Assembly (NCBI GenBank): GCA_002305015.1 | Contig: DBPW01000014.1 | Coordinates: 1 to 64,000 of the forward strand | From: Bacteroidales bacterium UBA1410 | Lineage (GTDB): Bacteria > Bacteroidota > Bacteroidia > Bacteroidales > Dysgonomonadaceae | Reading direction: 5' to 3' | Length of the DNA: 64,000 bases | Part shown: positions 18,601 to 26,283 of the stretch, piece after piece | Position numbering within the stretch: position 1 is the first letter of the stretch | How the letters are laid out: every line of letters starts with the position of its first letter | The notes under the pieces: model-generated | What the model saw: only the letters and a program-made list of their open reading frames with translations | Told to the model about the DNA's origin: nothing | Database searches by the model: none | Made by a program: the position numbers and the translations under genes

Positions 18601-18938
18601 TGGCCACCGAAGGAAAGTAAAATACCATCCGGCCGTTCGCGAGCTATCACCTTTTCGACAAAATAAGGTATAATGGGTAAGAAATAGATTTTATCTGCAG
18701 AACCTTCCGATGTTTGCACTGTGGCTATATTGGGATTGATCAATATGGTTTCTATTCCTTCTTCGCGCAATGCTTTTAAGGCTTGAGAACCCGAATAATC
18801 AAATTCTCCTGCTTCACCGATCTTCAACGCACCGGAACCTAAAATAAGAACGCTTTGAATACTTAAATCCCTTTTGGGAGGATTTGCAGACTCTAAAGGA
18901 GAAGCCTCATTAATCGAGGATTTGGTTATATCTGTCAT
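15633..18938 (-). CDS. carB: carbamoyl-phosphate synthase large chain (CAD-like type)
   Basis: This ATP-dependent ammonia-using subunit makes carbamoyl phosphate for pyrimidine and arginine synthesis. The 1101-aa chain has two ATP-grasp halves (first at about 150-390, second at about 690-890), a helical oligomerisation region between them and a C-terminal MGS-like allosteric domain. The start SVLILGSGALKIGEAGEFDY and INPNIATVQTS resemble the animal CAD/fungal form more than E. coli CarB, as in Bacteroides. An N-terminal extension of about 28 residues precedes the usual start; no later ATG would fit. carA lies 63 nt upstream. Confidence 0.95.
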   Translation of the reverse strand: MTDITKSSINEASPLESANPPKRDLSIQSVLILGSGALKIGEAGEFDYSGSQALKALREEGIETILINPNIATVQTSEGSADKIYFLPIIPYFVEKVIARERPDGILLSFGGQTALNCGVALYEKGILDKYNVKVLGTPVQAIMETEDRDLFVKKLDQIGVKTIKSMAVNTVDDALKAAHSLGYPIIVRAAYALGGLGSGFCNNDDELKALAEKTFAYSNQLLIEKSLKGWKEIEYEVVRDKYDNCITVCNMENFDPLGIHTGESIVVAPSQTLTNSEFQKLRELSIRIIRHIGIIGECNVQFALDPESEDYRVIEVNARLSRSSALASKATGYPLAFVAAKLGLGYGLFDLKNSVTKSTSAFFEPALDYIVVKIPRWDLGKFNGVSKEIGSSMKSVGEIMAIGRTFEEAIQKGLRMIGLGMHGFVENKELKIDDIDKALREPTDQRIFVISKAFRKGYTIDQIHDLTKIDKWFLYKLYHIIEIAEALEKLSPDTIDFQKDSNPSFDELLKLAKQRGFSDFQVARAIWKEKMDEESQEIIRWYRKKRGIVPVVKQIDTLAAEYPAQTNYLYLTYNGMENDIQYSGDRRSVIVLGSGAYRIGSSVEFDWCSVNALNTVRKEGYRSVMINYNPETVSTDYDMCDRLYFDELTFERVMDIVELENPYGVIISVGGQIPNNLAVRLDKAGVNILGTPAKSIDNAEDRHKFSSMLDELKIDQPRWRELTSLEDIHQFVKEVGYPVLVRPSYVLSGAAMNVCSNDEELENFLQLAADVSKQYPVVVSSFIQNAKEIEFDAVADKGEIITYAISEHVEYAGVHSGDATIQFPPQRLYVETARRIKKISRQIAKALNISGPFNIQYLAKDNHIMVIECNLRASRSFPFVSKVLKINFIELATRIMLGLNVEKPNKSAFDLDYVGIKASQFSFSRLQKADPVLGVDMASTGEVGCLGDDFYSALLTAMLSVGYTIPKKNVLFSTGPAKSKADLLESARLLYEKGYNLYATAGSQKFLEENGIPATLVYWPSDNKSPSAVELIQNRQIDLIVNIPKNLTPGELRNGYYIRRAAIDFNVPLITNTRLASAFIHAFCKLDLDDIEIKRWDEYM

Positions 18939-19001
18939 AGTATATATTGTTTCTTTTCTTTGAATACGTTTATTTAAAATCTTTCTTTTTACCTTGTATA
19001 A

Positions 19002-20072
19002 TTACAGCATTTTTACAAAATCATGAAAAAAGAATTTTGTATCCGTTGGTCCTGCCGCTGCCTCAGGGTGGAACTGTACAGAACTAAACGGTTTTGTTTT
19101 ATGCCGAATCCCCTCATTCGTACCATCGTTCATGTTAATAAAGTAGGGTTCCCAGTCCTCACCCAAAAAATCCTGATCAACCACATAACCATGATTTTGA
19201 GAAGTTATATAACAAATGTTCGTACCTACTTTACGCACAGGCTGATTAAGGCTTCGATGTCCATATTTCATTTTGTATATTTTGGCTCCTGCTGCTTTCG
19301 AGAGAAGATGATTTCCTAAACAAATGCCAAAAATCGGTTTATCCAGTTTCATTGCTTCACGAATACGGTCGACGGTAATTTCGCAATAATCGGGATTCCC
19401 CGGACCATTGGAAATAAGCAAGCCATCGTATTGTATTTGATTAAAATCATAATCCCATGGCACACGAATAAGGTCGACTTTCAGTTTAATAAGCTCTCTT
19501 ATGATGCTTAATTTGACTCCACAATCAACCAATACCACTTTCTTCGCTCCATGGTTATATTCGATAACTTCTTTACAGCTTACCTTCGCTACGAGGTTTT
19601 CTCCGGCCGGGTCATAATATTCTACCTCCTCCTCATCATCATAAACAATTTTCCCTAACATCGATCCTTTTTCGCGAAGTATTTTCGTCAACATGCGCGT
19701 GTCAATACCATAAATTCCGGGAATGTTTTCTTCTTTCATCCAATCTCCCAAACTTTTTACCGCATTCCAATGAGAATATTCGTAGGAATAATCCTGTACA
19801 ATAAGTCCCCTGACATAAATACGGTCAGATTCAAAAAAATCGGAAATTCCGTTGGTCTTACTGTTTGCAGGGACGCCGTAATTTCCGATTATTGGATAGG
19901 TGAGGGTAAGAATTTGTCCTTCGTATGATGGGTCTGTTAGACTTTCGGGATAACCGACCATCGCGGTATTAAAAACTACTTCTCCCGATGTTGCTTTTTC
20001 TGCACCAAAAGATTTTCCCTGAAAGACCATTCCGTTTTCAAGGATCAATCGCACAGGTTTTCCTCGATACAT
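19002..20072 (-). CDS. carA: carbamoyl-phosphate synthase small chain (glutaminase)
   Basis: It hydrolyses glutamine and passes ammonia to CarB. The N-terminal CPSase_sm domain (RLILENGMVFQGKSFG) is followed by a class I amidotransferase domain. The nucleophile Cys is in IFGICLGNHLLSKAAGAK, and the His and Glu are in VQFHPEAAAGP. The frame is open to 20150, but the promoter -7 box lies inside that extension, so I use the ATG at 20072 (356 aa), which also matches the family start. It is the first gene of the carA-carB transcript. Confidence 0.94.
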   Translation of the reverse strand: MYRGKPVRLILENGMVFQGKSFGAEKATSGEVVFNTAMVGYPESLTDPSYEGQILTLTYPIIGNYGVPANSKTNGISDFFESDRIYVRGLIVQDYSYEYSHWNAVKSLGDWMKEENIPGIYGIDTRMLTKILREKGSMLGKIVYDDEEEVEYYDPAGENLVAKVSCKEVIEYNHGAKKVVLVDCGVKLSIIRELIKLKVDLIRVPWDYDFNQIQYDGLLISNGPGNPDYCEITVDRIREAMKLDKPIFGICLGNHLLSKAAGAKIYKMKYGHRSLNQPVRKVGTNICYITSQNHGYVVDQDFLGEDWEPYFINMNDGTNEGIRHKTKPFSSVQFHPEAAAGPTDTKFFFHDFVKML

Positions 20073-20118
20073 AGTGCGTATTTTATTTTTAAATTGATTA
20101 TTGTCTGATATTAGGATG

Positions 20119-20150
20119 CAAAGGTAGAAAAAAATTTTCAAAAAAAGCAA
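20119..20150 (-). promoter_or_regulatory. carAB promoter
   Basis: TACCTTTG (20119-20126, minus strand) matches the -7 consensus, with TTG (20148-20150) 21 nt upstream. Transcription would start near 20112, leaving a leader of about 40 nt. This position rules out the longer upstream start for carA. Confidence 0.65.
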
Positions 20151-20158
20151 TTTCGCAA

Positions 20159-20854
20159 TTATAAAGAAAATCGCTTGCCTTCTCTTAAAAAAGCCTCATA
20201 TTTTTTTTTGTTGAAGACATAATAATACGCTCCCCGTTTGGAAGAAGACTTGTCTTTTTCTTCTTGCTTATCGAGGATATTCATAGAAACAATTTTTTTA
20301 CGAAAATTCCGTTTATCTATAGGCATCTGATAAATAGCTTCATAAAGATCTTGTAAAGCAGGTAATGTAAATTTTTTATCAAAAAAATGGAAAATAATCG
20401 GCTGCATGGAAACTTTGTATCGAAGCAGTGTCAATGCATCATTTACCATTTGATTATGATCAAAAACAAGGCGTGGAAGTTCACGAATATTTACCCACCG
20501 CGCATCATATTTTGCAGCCAAGCTTGTATCGAACTCTTCTAATCGAACCAATGCATAGAAAGCCACCGAAATCACGCGACCACCGATATCGCGATTTATT
20601 TCCCCATACGCTTTCACCTGTTCCATATAAATCCCTTTTTGCTGAGTATACCGAAAAAGAACTTTTTCCGCTGCTTGATTCAGACTTTCATTATCTTCCA
20701 GAAATCCCCCCATCAAAGACCATTCTCCTTTAAGAGGTTCCAGCGGCCGTCGGGTGAGTAAAATATGGAGCTCTTTATCTTTAAATCCAAAAATAATGCA
20801 GTCTACTGCAACCAAAAAAGTTGGATTTTCCAAATAATAATCTGCATTCATCAT
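20159..20854 (-). CDS. Nudix-domain transcriptional regulator (AraR/NrtR-like)
   Basis: The 231-aa protein joins an N-terminal Nudix fold (about 10-145) to a C-terminal winged helix (about 150-225, ending GAYYYVFNKKKYEAFLREGK). The Nudix box is broken: the expected R-E of GxxxxxExxxxxxxRE reads K-V (GFLEDNESLNQAAEKVLF). It therefore probably binds a ligand rather than hydrolysing one, as shown for NrtR relatives and for the Bacteroides arabinose regulator AraR. It lies beside the galactose genes but behind their terminator and facing away from their promoter. Regulation of those genes is a reasonable guess, not shown. Confidence 0.82.
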   Translation of the reverse strand: MMNADYYLENPTFLVAVDCIIFGFKDKELHILLTRRPLEPLKGEWSLMGGFLEDNESLNQAAEKVLFRYTQQKGIYMEQVKAYGEINRDIGGRVISVAFYALVRLEEFDTSLAAKYDARWVNIRELPRLVFDHNQMVNDALTLLRYKVSMQPIIFHFFDKKFTLPALQDLYEAIYQMPIDKRNFRKKIVSMNILDKQEEKDKSSSKRGAYYYVFNKKKYEAFLREGKRFSL

Positions 20855-20873
20855 AGGTATAGGTATCAGAATT

Positions 20874-20920
20874 GAAAAAAGGAGGAGTCAAAAAATACTT
20901 CCCAAACTTTCAACTCCTCC
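20874..20920 (-). terminator. intrinsic terminator after galK
   Basis: A perfect 8-bp GC-rich inverted repeat (GGAGGAGT at 20881-20888, ACTCCTCC at 20913-20920) encloses a 24-nt loop. On the minus strand it is followed immediately by TTTTTT. It lies 17 nt past the galK stop and separates galK from the Nudix regulator gene. Confidence 0.75.
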
Positions 20921-20937
20921 GGTAAGTTGTTTACTAA

Positions 20938-22086
20938 TTATAATTTTCGTGCTCCATCGCTAATAACAACATCATACACTTTCGGCTCATAACCAAATTT
21001 ATTTTTGAATTGAGCGAGGGCCTCTTCAATAAATTGATCATGCAATTCATCTTTTACCAAATTAAGGGTACATCCCCCAAAACCACCTCCCATTACACGT
21101 GAACCTGTTACTCCGCTTTTTTTGGCAATATCGTTAAGAAAATCGAGCTCTTCACAACTAACTTCATATAATTTACTCATTCCTTCGTGAGTTTCATACA
21201 TCTTTTTGCCAACAGTTTCATAATCGCCTTTTTTCAAGGCATCCGATACCTCCAGCACACGTTGTGTTTCTTCGATGACATATTTTGCTCGCTTATAATC
21301 TTCCTCTGAGATCACATCTTTGACTTCATTGAGCATATTCATATCGGCATCACGAAGAAATTGCACTTCAGGATGATTCTTACGAATAGCCGCAGCAGCA
21401 CGTTCGCACGATTCACGGCGTTTATTGTATGCCGACGAAGCCAATTCATGTTTCACTTGCGTATCCAACAATACCAACTTATATCCTTGTGGATCAAACG
21501 GGAAATACTCATATTCCATGGTTTTGCAATCCAGCCGTACCAAATGGCCCTTTTTCCCAAAAAGCGAAATGAATTGATCCATGATGCCACATTTCACTCC
21601 TACATAATGATGTTCGGTAGCCTGTCCAATTTTAGCCAATTCAAATTTATCGATACCCAGATTCAACATGTCGTTCAACGCATAAGCATAGGTGCTTTCC
21701 AAAGCAGCCGATGAAGACATTCCGGCCCCAAGGGGAACATTACCCGAAAAAACGGTATCAAATCCTTGCACTTTCCCGCCTCGTTTAATAATTTCCCGGC
21801 AAATACCAAAAATATATTTTGCCCACCCTTCAGTTGGTATATCCTCCTCATTCAACCCAAATTCCGAATATTCGGAAAGATCGAGCGCATAAGCTCTAAC
21901 TTTGTCTGTTCCGTTTAAACGGATGGCTGCTGTAATTCCTTTATCCACCGCACCCGGAAAAACAAAACTGCCGTTATAATCGGTATGTTCTCCGATAAGG
22001 TTTATACGGCCGGGGGCCGTATAAACCTCGGGGGTTTCTTTCCCGAATTTATTCTGAAATAAAATAACGATCTCTTCTTTTGTCAT
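20938..22086 (-). CDS. galK: galactokinase
   Basis: The enzyme phosphorylates galactose at C1 with ATP, the first Leloir step. The 382-aa GHMP kinase shows the galactokinase signature PGRINLIGEHTDYNG, the phosphate-binding loop VPLGAGMSSSAALE and the third motif SRVMGGGFGGCTLNLV. It is the last gene of galM-gluP-galK, after a transporter and a mutarotase. The gap to the transporter gene holds three 13-nt direct repeats. Confidence 0.95.
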   Translation of the reverse strand: MTKEEIVILFQNKFGKETPEVYTAPGRINLIGEHTDYNGSFVFPGAVDKGITAAIRLNGTDKVRAYALDLSEYSEFGLNEEDIPTEGWAKYIFGICREIIKRGGKVQGFDTVFSGNVPLGAGMSSSAALESTYAYALNDMLNLGIDKFELAKIGQATEHHYVGVKCGIMDQFISLFGKKGHLVRLDCKTMEYEYFPFDPQGYKLVLLDTQVKHELASSAYNKRRESCERAAAAIRKNHPEVQFLRDADMNMLNEVKDVISEEDYKRAKYVIEETQRVLEVSDALKKGDYETVGKKMYETHEGMSKLYEVSCEELDFLNDIAKKSGVTGSRVMGGGFGGCTLNLVKDELHDQFIEEALAQFKNKFGYEPKVYDVVISDGARKL

Positions 22087-22097
22087 TTTTCAACTTT

Positions 22098-22136
22098 CGT
22101 ATTTATTGTTCGTATTTATTTTACGTATTCATCAGC
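22098..22136. repeat. three 13-nt direct repeats in the gluP-galK gap
   Basis: CGTATTTATTGTT, CGTATTTATTTTA and CGTATTCATCAGC begin at 22098, 22111 and 22124, exactly 13 nt apart. They occupy most of the 86-nt gap upstream of galK. They could be a regulator site, an RNA processing element or a slippage product. Confidence 0.6.
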
Positions 22137-22172
22137 GGCCATATTACCTGATGTTAATCGAGCAGAGAGCTT

Positions 22173-23471
22173 TTAGTCTTCTGTTTGAATAGCCGTATTT
22201 ACATTTTTCGATCCGATTAATGCATAATATAATAAATAAGCCAAGCCGATAAAAATTACCCAATAACTCGGAATATAACCAGCTATATCGGCTACTCTTC
22301 CCTGAAGAACAGGCAGGATACCTCCACCGCATACTAACGCCATAAAAATACCCGAGGCAGCAGCAGTATATTTACCCAATCCCTCAACGGCAAGATTAAA
22401 AATGCTTCCCCACATAATAGAAGTGCAAAGGCCGACCAATACAATAAACATAGCATTAATAGGCACTTCAGCTAACCCGAAAGAGAGAGCTCCTGTACTC
22501 GATCGCAAAAGAACCGGCAATGAAACCACTGAAGTTTGCGGAGAAAAAATAGCTAAAGCGATCAAAATCAATCCAACAAAGGAAGCAAAGCCCAGCATTT
22601 TCCTACTGGATATTTTACTCCCAAAGGAAGCACCCAATAACCGGCCGATCAACATAAGAAACCAATAGGTACCTGCAACAAAACCGGCAGTTGTCTTCCC
22701 AACAGGAGTATCAGACAACCAAAGTATCAAAAGTCCGGGAGTACCCACTTCAACTCCGACATAAATAAAAATAGCTACAGCTCCCAATATAAAATGCCGA
22801 AATTGTAAGGCACCGGCCATCAATTGCTTGAGAGATTCAGATGATTTTTGTGCATGCGGCTCAGGAATATCTACAAACAGAAGAACAAAAAATATAACGG
22901 CAAAAACGCCCATTGCAATATACATAACCGGGAAAACATCGGAGATGCTTGCTTTTGCTGCATCACCAATTAAGACGCCCACAAATGCCGGAGTAAAGGT
23001 AGCCATAACCGAGTTAAATGAACCTCCGATTTGGATCAGCTGATTCCCTTTATTTCCACCACCACCAAGCGTATTCAACATGGGGTTCACCACAATATTC
23101 AATAAACACATTGAAAAACCGGCAACAAAAGCGCCAAGAAGATAAACACCAAAAGCCGATGTTTGAGGAGCATGACCAGAAAGAAATTGAATAAATACAC
23201 CTACAAAACCAACAGCGATAGCTATTAAAGCTGTCTTTTTGTATCCTAATTTCTGCAAAAGAATTCCTCCGGGTATCCCCATAACAGCATAAGCAATAAA
23301 GTTAGCTGCATTTCCCAACAATCCCTGGAAATTGGAAGCGCCAAATTGTTCTTTGAGTACCTGCCCCATCGGTGCCGCTAAATTGGTGACAAACGATATC
23401 ATTCCAAACAGAATGATCATCATGATTATCGGCACAAGATTACTTTTTCTCTCATTAGTTGTAGTATTCAT
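22173..23471 (-). CDS. gluP: sugar MFS transporter, glucose/galactose (GluP/FucP) type
   Basis: The 432-aa inner-membrane protein has about 12 hydrophobic segments and the FucP/GluP character seen in GAFVAGFSMCLLNIVVNPML with its Asn residues and GIPGGILLQKLGYKKTA near the start. Family members import glucose, galactose or fucose with H+ or Na+. Its position between galM and galK makes galactose the likely substrate. The symbol follows the Bacteroides glucose/galactose transporter naming and is a family-level call. Confidence 0.88.
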   Translation of the reverse strand: MNTTTNERKSNLVPIIMMIILFGMISFVTNLAAPMGQVLKEQFGASNFQGLLGNAANFIAYAVMGIPGGILLQKLGYKKTALIAIAVGFVGVFIQFLSGHAPQTSAFGVYLLGAFVAGFSMCLLNIVVNPMLNTLGGGGNKGNQLIQIGGSFNSVMATFTPAFVGVLIGDAAKASISDVFPVMYIAMGVFAVIFFVLLFVDIPEPHAQKSSESLKQLMAGALQFRHFILGAVAIFIYVGVEVGTPGLLILWLSDTPVGKTTAGFVAGTYWFLMLIGRLLGASFGSKISSRKMLGFASFVGLILIALAIFSPQTSVVSLPVLLRSSTGALSFGLAEVPINAMFIVLVGLCTSIMWGSIFNLAVEGLGKYTAAASGIFMALVCGGGILPVLQGRVADIAGYIPSYWVIFIGLAYLLYYALIGSKNVNTAIQTED

Positions 23472-23528
23472 ACTTTTTACTTATTATTTAAATTGTTTAC
23501 TATAAAAAATAAATTCATTTTGCGAGTT

Positions 23529-24608
23529 TTATACTACGAATTTGTATGTCGTTCTCGATCTGAAAATTTCCCCGGGACGCAAGACAACAGAGGGGTATTC
23601 CGGATGATGAATGCTGTCGGGGTAATGTTGCGTTTCAAAACAAACCGCTGAACGTTTGGGATAACGTTGACCGTTTTTCCCTACGAAATTTCCCGTCATC
23701 CAATTTCCGGTATATAACTGAATTCCCGGCTGAGAAGTGAAGATTTCCATTTTTATACCGGTTTTTGGCGATTCGCATACACCGGCAAAAACGTACTCAT
23801 CTTCATTCTCTTTATTAATTATATAATTATGATCATACCCATTTCCGAAAATCAATTGCTGAAAATCATCATCAATTCTCTCACCTATGGCATGAGGCAC
23901 CGTAAAATCCATAGGCGTTCCAAAAACCGGTTCGGGCTTTCCGTATGGAATAGCTGTTTCGTCTGTGGGAAGATACTCATCGGCAATTAATTTTAGAATA
24001 TGATCCCCGATATAGGGATCTCCTGCTCCCGAAAGATTAAAGTATGAATGATTGGTAAGATTTAAAATCGTCGGTTTATCCGTTTCCGCTTCATAATAAA
24101 TATCCAATGCATTATCATCCGTTAAAACATACGTTACGGTCACACTTAAATTTCCCGGATATCCTTCTTCACCATCTATTGACAAATAAAAAAGTTCGAT
24201 CGCGTTATCGGTAATCTCTTTGACGTCCCACACAACCGCATTGAAACCTTTTATACCTCCATGCAAGTGATTGGGACCGTTGTTAATGGCTAACGTATAT
24301 TCTTTCCCATCGAGTGTAAATTTACCTTTGGCAATCCGATTAGCCACTCTACCACAAACCGCTCCAAAATAAGGCTCTTCCGAAGTCAAATAATCATCAA
24401 TGGTTTGATGACCGGTTACCACATCGGTTAATGTACCGTTTTTATCGGGTACCATCAACGAAACAATCTTTGCGCCGTAATTTGTTACGGCTACTTCGCA
24501 TCCATTCTTGTTGGTAAGAATGTATAATCCGGTTTGCTTTCCGTCTACCTTTTTTTCAAAAGCATCCAAAAGCAAACCGGATTTACTCCTTGTTTTCTCT
24601 ACATTCAT
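23529..24608 (-). CDS. galM: aldose 1-epimerase (mutarotase)
   Basis: It interconverts alpha and beta anomers of galactose so that GalK can use the alpha form. The 359-aa protein has the His pair of the family in GPNHLHGGIKGFNAVVWD and NLTNHSYFNLSGAG, and the C-terminal CFETQHYPDSIHHPEYPS with the catalytic Glu. The frame is open to 24680, but that stretch is poor in protein character. The ATG at 24608 gives the family-like start. There is no signal peptide, unlike some Bacteroides paralogues, so it is cytoplasmic. It leads the galactose operon. Confidence 0.92.
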   Translation of the reverse strand: MNVEKTRSKSGLLLDAFEKKVDGKQTGLYILTNKNGCEVAVTNYGAKIVSLMVPDKNGTLTDVVTGHQTIDDYLTSEEPYFGAVCGRVANRIAKGKFTLDGKEYTLAINNGPNHLHGGIKGFNAVVWDVKEITDNAIELFYLSIDGEEGYPGNLSVTVTYVLTDDNALDIYYEAETDKPTILNLTNHSYFNLSGAGDPYIGDHILKLIADEYLPTDETAIPYGKPEPVFGTPMDFTVPHAIGERIDDDFQQLIFGNGYDHNYIINKENEDEYVFAGVCESPKTGIKMEIFTSQPGIQLYTGNWMTGNFVGKNGQRYPKRSAVCFETQHYPDSIHHPEYPSVVLRPGEIFRSRTTYKFVV

Positions 24609-24702
24609 ATTTTTCCGGTGTATAAATAAAAGATGATGAAGATTGGATTTTTTTATAAAATTCGTGTAAAAATAACACATACTTTTCTCCCCGCCTAATA
24701 AA

Positions 24703-24724
24703 AAGATGTGTTATAAAACATATT
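24703..24724. promoter_or_regulatory. AT-rich palindrome upstream of galM (operator candidate)
   Basis: A 22-bp inverted repeat pairs at 9 of 11 positions; its centre is ATGTGTTATAAAACAT (24706-24721), paired at 7 of 8. It lies about 95 nt before the galM ATG. A weaker GTGT-n7-ACAC repeat lies at 24664-24678. The Nudix regulator downstream of galK is the obvious candidate to bind. No clear TAnnTTTG box was found here. Confidence 0.45.
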
Positions 24725-24938
24725 TTCATAAATACGTAAAAATATCTTTCACACAGTCCCATTCCTCTTTCATTCATCCTTTACATGTTTTGTTTAATTA
24801 ATTGATAGTTCATTTATTAAAAGTTTTCGCTTAGTGGCCACGCCATCCCATATACCCAACCCGTGCGCTTCTTTAATTTGCCCTGAATTGTCAGTCTCTA
24901 CAAAAAAAATTCATAGTGGGTAAATATTAAAAAACTCG
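24725..24938. other. intergenic stretch with a possible gene remnant
   Basis: The 330 bp between galM and the CNNM/CorC-type gene hold the palindrome above plus a minus-strand open frame at about 24796-24914. That frame reads protein-like (VETDNSGQIKEAHGLG, then IWDGVATKRKLLINELS) and ends in TAA, but it has no start codon in frame. An ATG lies just upstream in another frame across a run of eight T. Removing one T would join them into 38-39 codons. It could be a decayed or phase-variable small gene, or chance. Confidence 0.35.
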
Positions 24939-26231
24939 TCATCCCTTATCTTTTATTTTTTTGGTTATCAGCACTTTATTTATTTTATTACCATCCACTT
25001 CCGTAATTTCGAACTCCGTATCGTTATAGACAAATTTATCGCCCACTTGAGGTATCTTGTTTATATTGGCCAAAACAAAACCCGCAACGGTTGAATAATC
25101 GATCGATTCGAAATCGATAACAAAATCATCAATAAATAAGGTAAGCAATTCAAGGGGCGCCTCACCATTGACTAAAGCAGAATTTTCGCTTTGCATATAG
25201 ATGTCGGGTTCTTCGTTTTCATCCTCGTCGGCAATAGGTCCTACCAACGTTTCCATTATGTCGTGTAAGGTGATAATGCCATCTACACTTCCATATTCAT
25301 CGACAACAACACCGATAGACTTATGACTACTCCTAAACATTTCGAGTACTTTTTGAGCACGCAAGGTTGACGGAAAAATTAAAGGCTCTTGAATCAACTC
25401 ATGAATGGAAAAATCGATATTCTTGTGCAATGCGTATAAGAACTCCTTAATGGAAATAATGCCGACAAAATCGTCCAATTTTTTGTTACAAGCCAATACC
25501 CGACTATGTTTACAATTTAAAAGATCCTGAACAACTTCATCTTTGGATTTTGATATATCTACCCATTCGATATCGGTACGATGGGTCATTAAGTGTTTGG
25601 CTCGTTTATCGGAAAAATAAAAAACCTGTTCGTGAATAATATTTTCTTCTTTTTCGATAACCCCTTCTTTTGATGCTGTTTTTAACATAGCCCTGAGTTC
25701 CATTTCCGACACAGTATCTTTTTTGGGTTTCAAACCGATAACTTTATTAAAAAATCCGGTCGAAGCAGCCAAAAATTCCACAAAAGGATAAAAAATAATG
25801 CTTATGACGTAAATGGGTCTCGAAACCATGATGGACACCTTTTCAGGATTATTCAGAGCGATGGTTTTCGGCACTAATTCCCCAATAACAATAGACACAT
25901 ACGTAATCAAAAACACGACAACTCCAACAGATATGGTTTCGGCGTAGGGAGCACTCCATGCAAATTTTTGAAAAAAAGGCACAACATCGGCCGCCAGTGT
26001 GGTTCCACCATATGCTCCGTTCACAATACCGATAAGCGTGATCCCCACTTGTACAGCCGAAAGAAAATTGTCGGGATTTGCTCGGAGTTTGAGCGCCATT
26101 TCAGCACCTTTGCTCCCTTTTTTTCTTTCTGCTTCGAGTTTTGTTTTTTTGCTTGATACTACCGCTATCTCCGACAAAGCAAAAAAACCATTTAAAAAAA
26201 TGAGAAGCAGAATAATAAATACCTCAACCAT
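24939..26231 (-). CDS. CNNM/CorC-type membrane protein (hemolysin family)
   Basis: The 430-aa protein has the DUF21/CNNM membrane domain at about 1-190 (FLNGFFALSEIAVVSSKKTKLE with the conserved small-residue helix, given in part by FFALSEIAVVS). A CBS pair follows at about 210-330, then a CorC/HlyC C-terminal domain (SIDYSTVAGFVLANINKIPQ). Relatives are implicated in Mg2+ or Co2+ transport or resistance; the old hemolysin label has little support. It is a single gene. Confidence 0.88.
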   Translation of the reverse strand: MVEVFIILLLIFLNGFFALSEIAVVSSKKTKLEAERKKGSKGAEMALKLRANPDNFLSAVQVGITLIGIVNGAYGGTTLAADVVPFFQKFAWSAPYAETISVGVVVFLITYVSIVIGELVPKTIALNNPEKVSIMVSRPIYVISIIFYPFVEFLAASTGFFNKVIGLKPKKDTVSEMELRAMLKTASKEGVIEKEENIIHEQVFYFSDKRAKHLMTHRTDIEWVDISKSKDEVVQDLLNCKHSRVLACNKKLDDFVGIISIKEFLYALHKNIDFSIHELIQEPLIFPSTLRAQKVLEMFRSSHKSIGVVVDEYGSVDGIITLHDIMETLVGPIADEDENEEPDIYMQSENSALVNGEAPLELLTLFIDDFVIDFESIDYSTVAGFVLANINKIPQVGDKFVYNDTEFEITEVDGNKINKVLITKKIKDKG

Positions 26232-26283
26232 TACCTTTTCAGTTGAATTGGATTATATTTGCGCTCTACACCCTACCTATACT

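Noticed and set aside
18938..19002. Second amidotransferase or attenuator in the carA-carB gap
   Set aside because: The 63-nt gap shows no hairpin with a T run and no frame.
26254..26261. TATATTTG on the + strand as a promoter
   Set aside because: It lies in a 52-nt gap between two minus-strand genes with nothing to transcribe on +.
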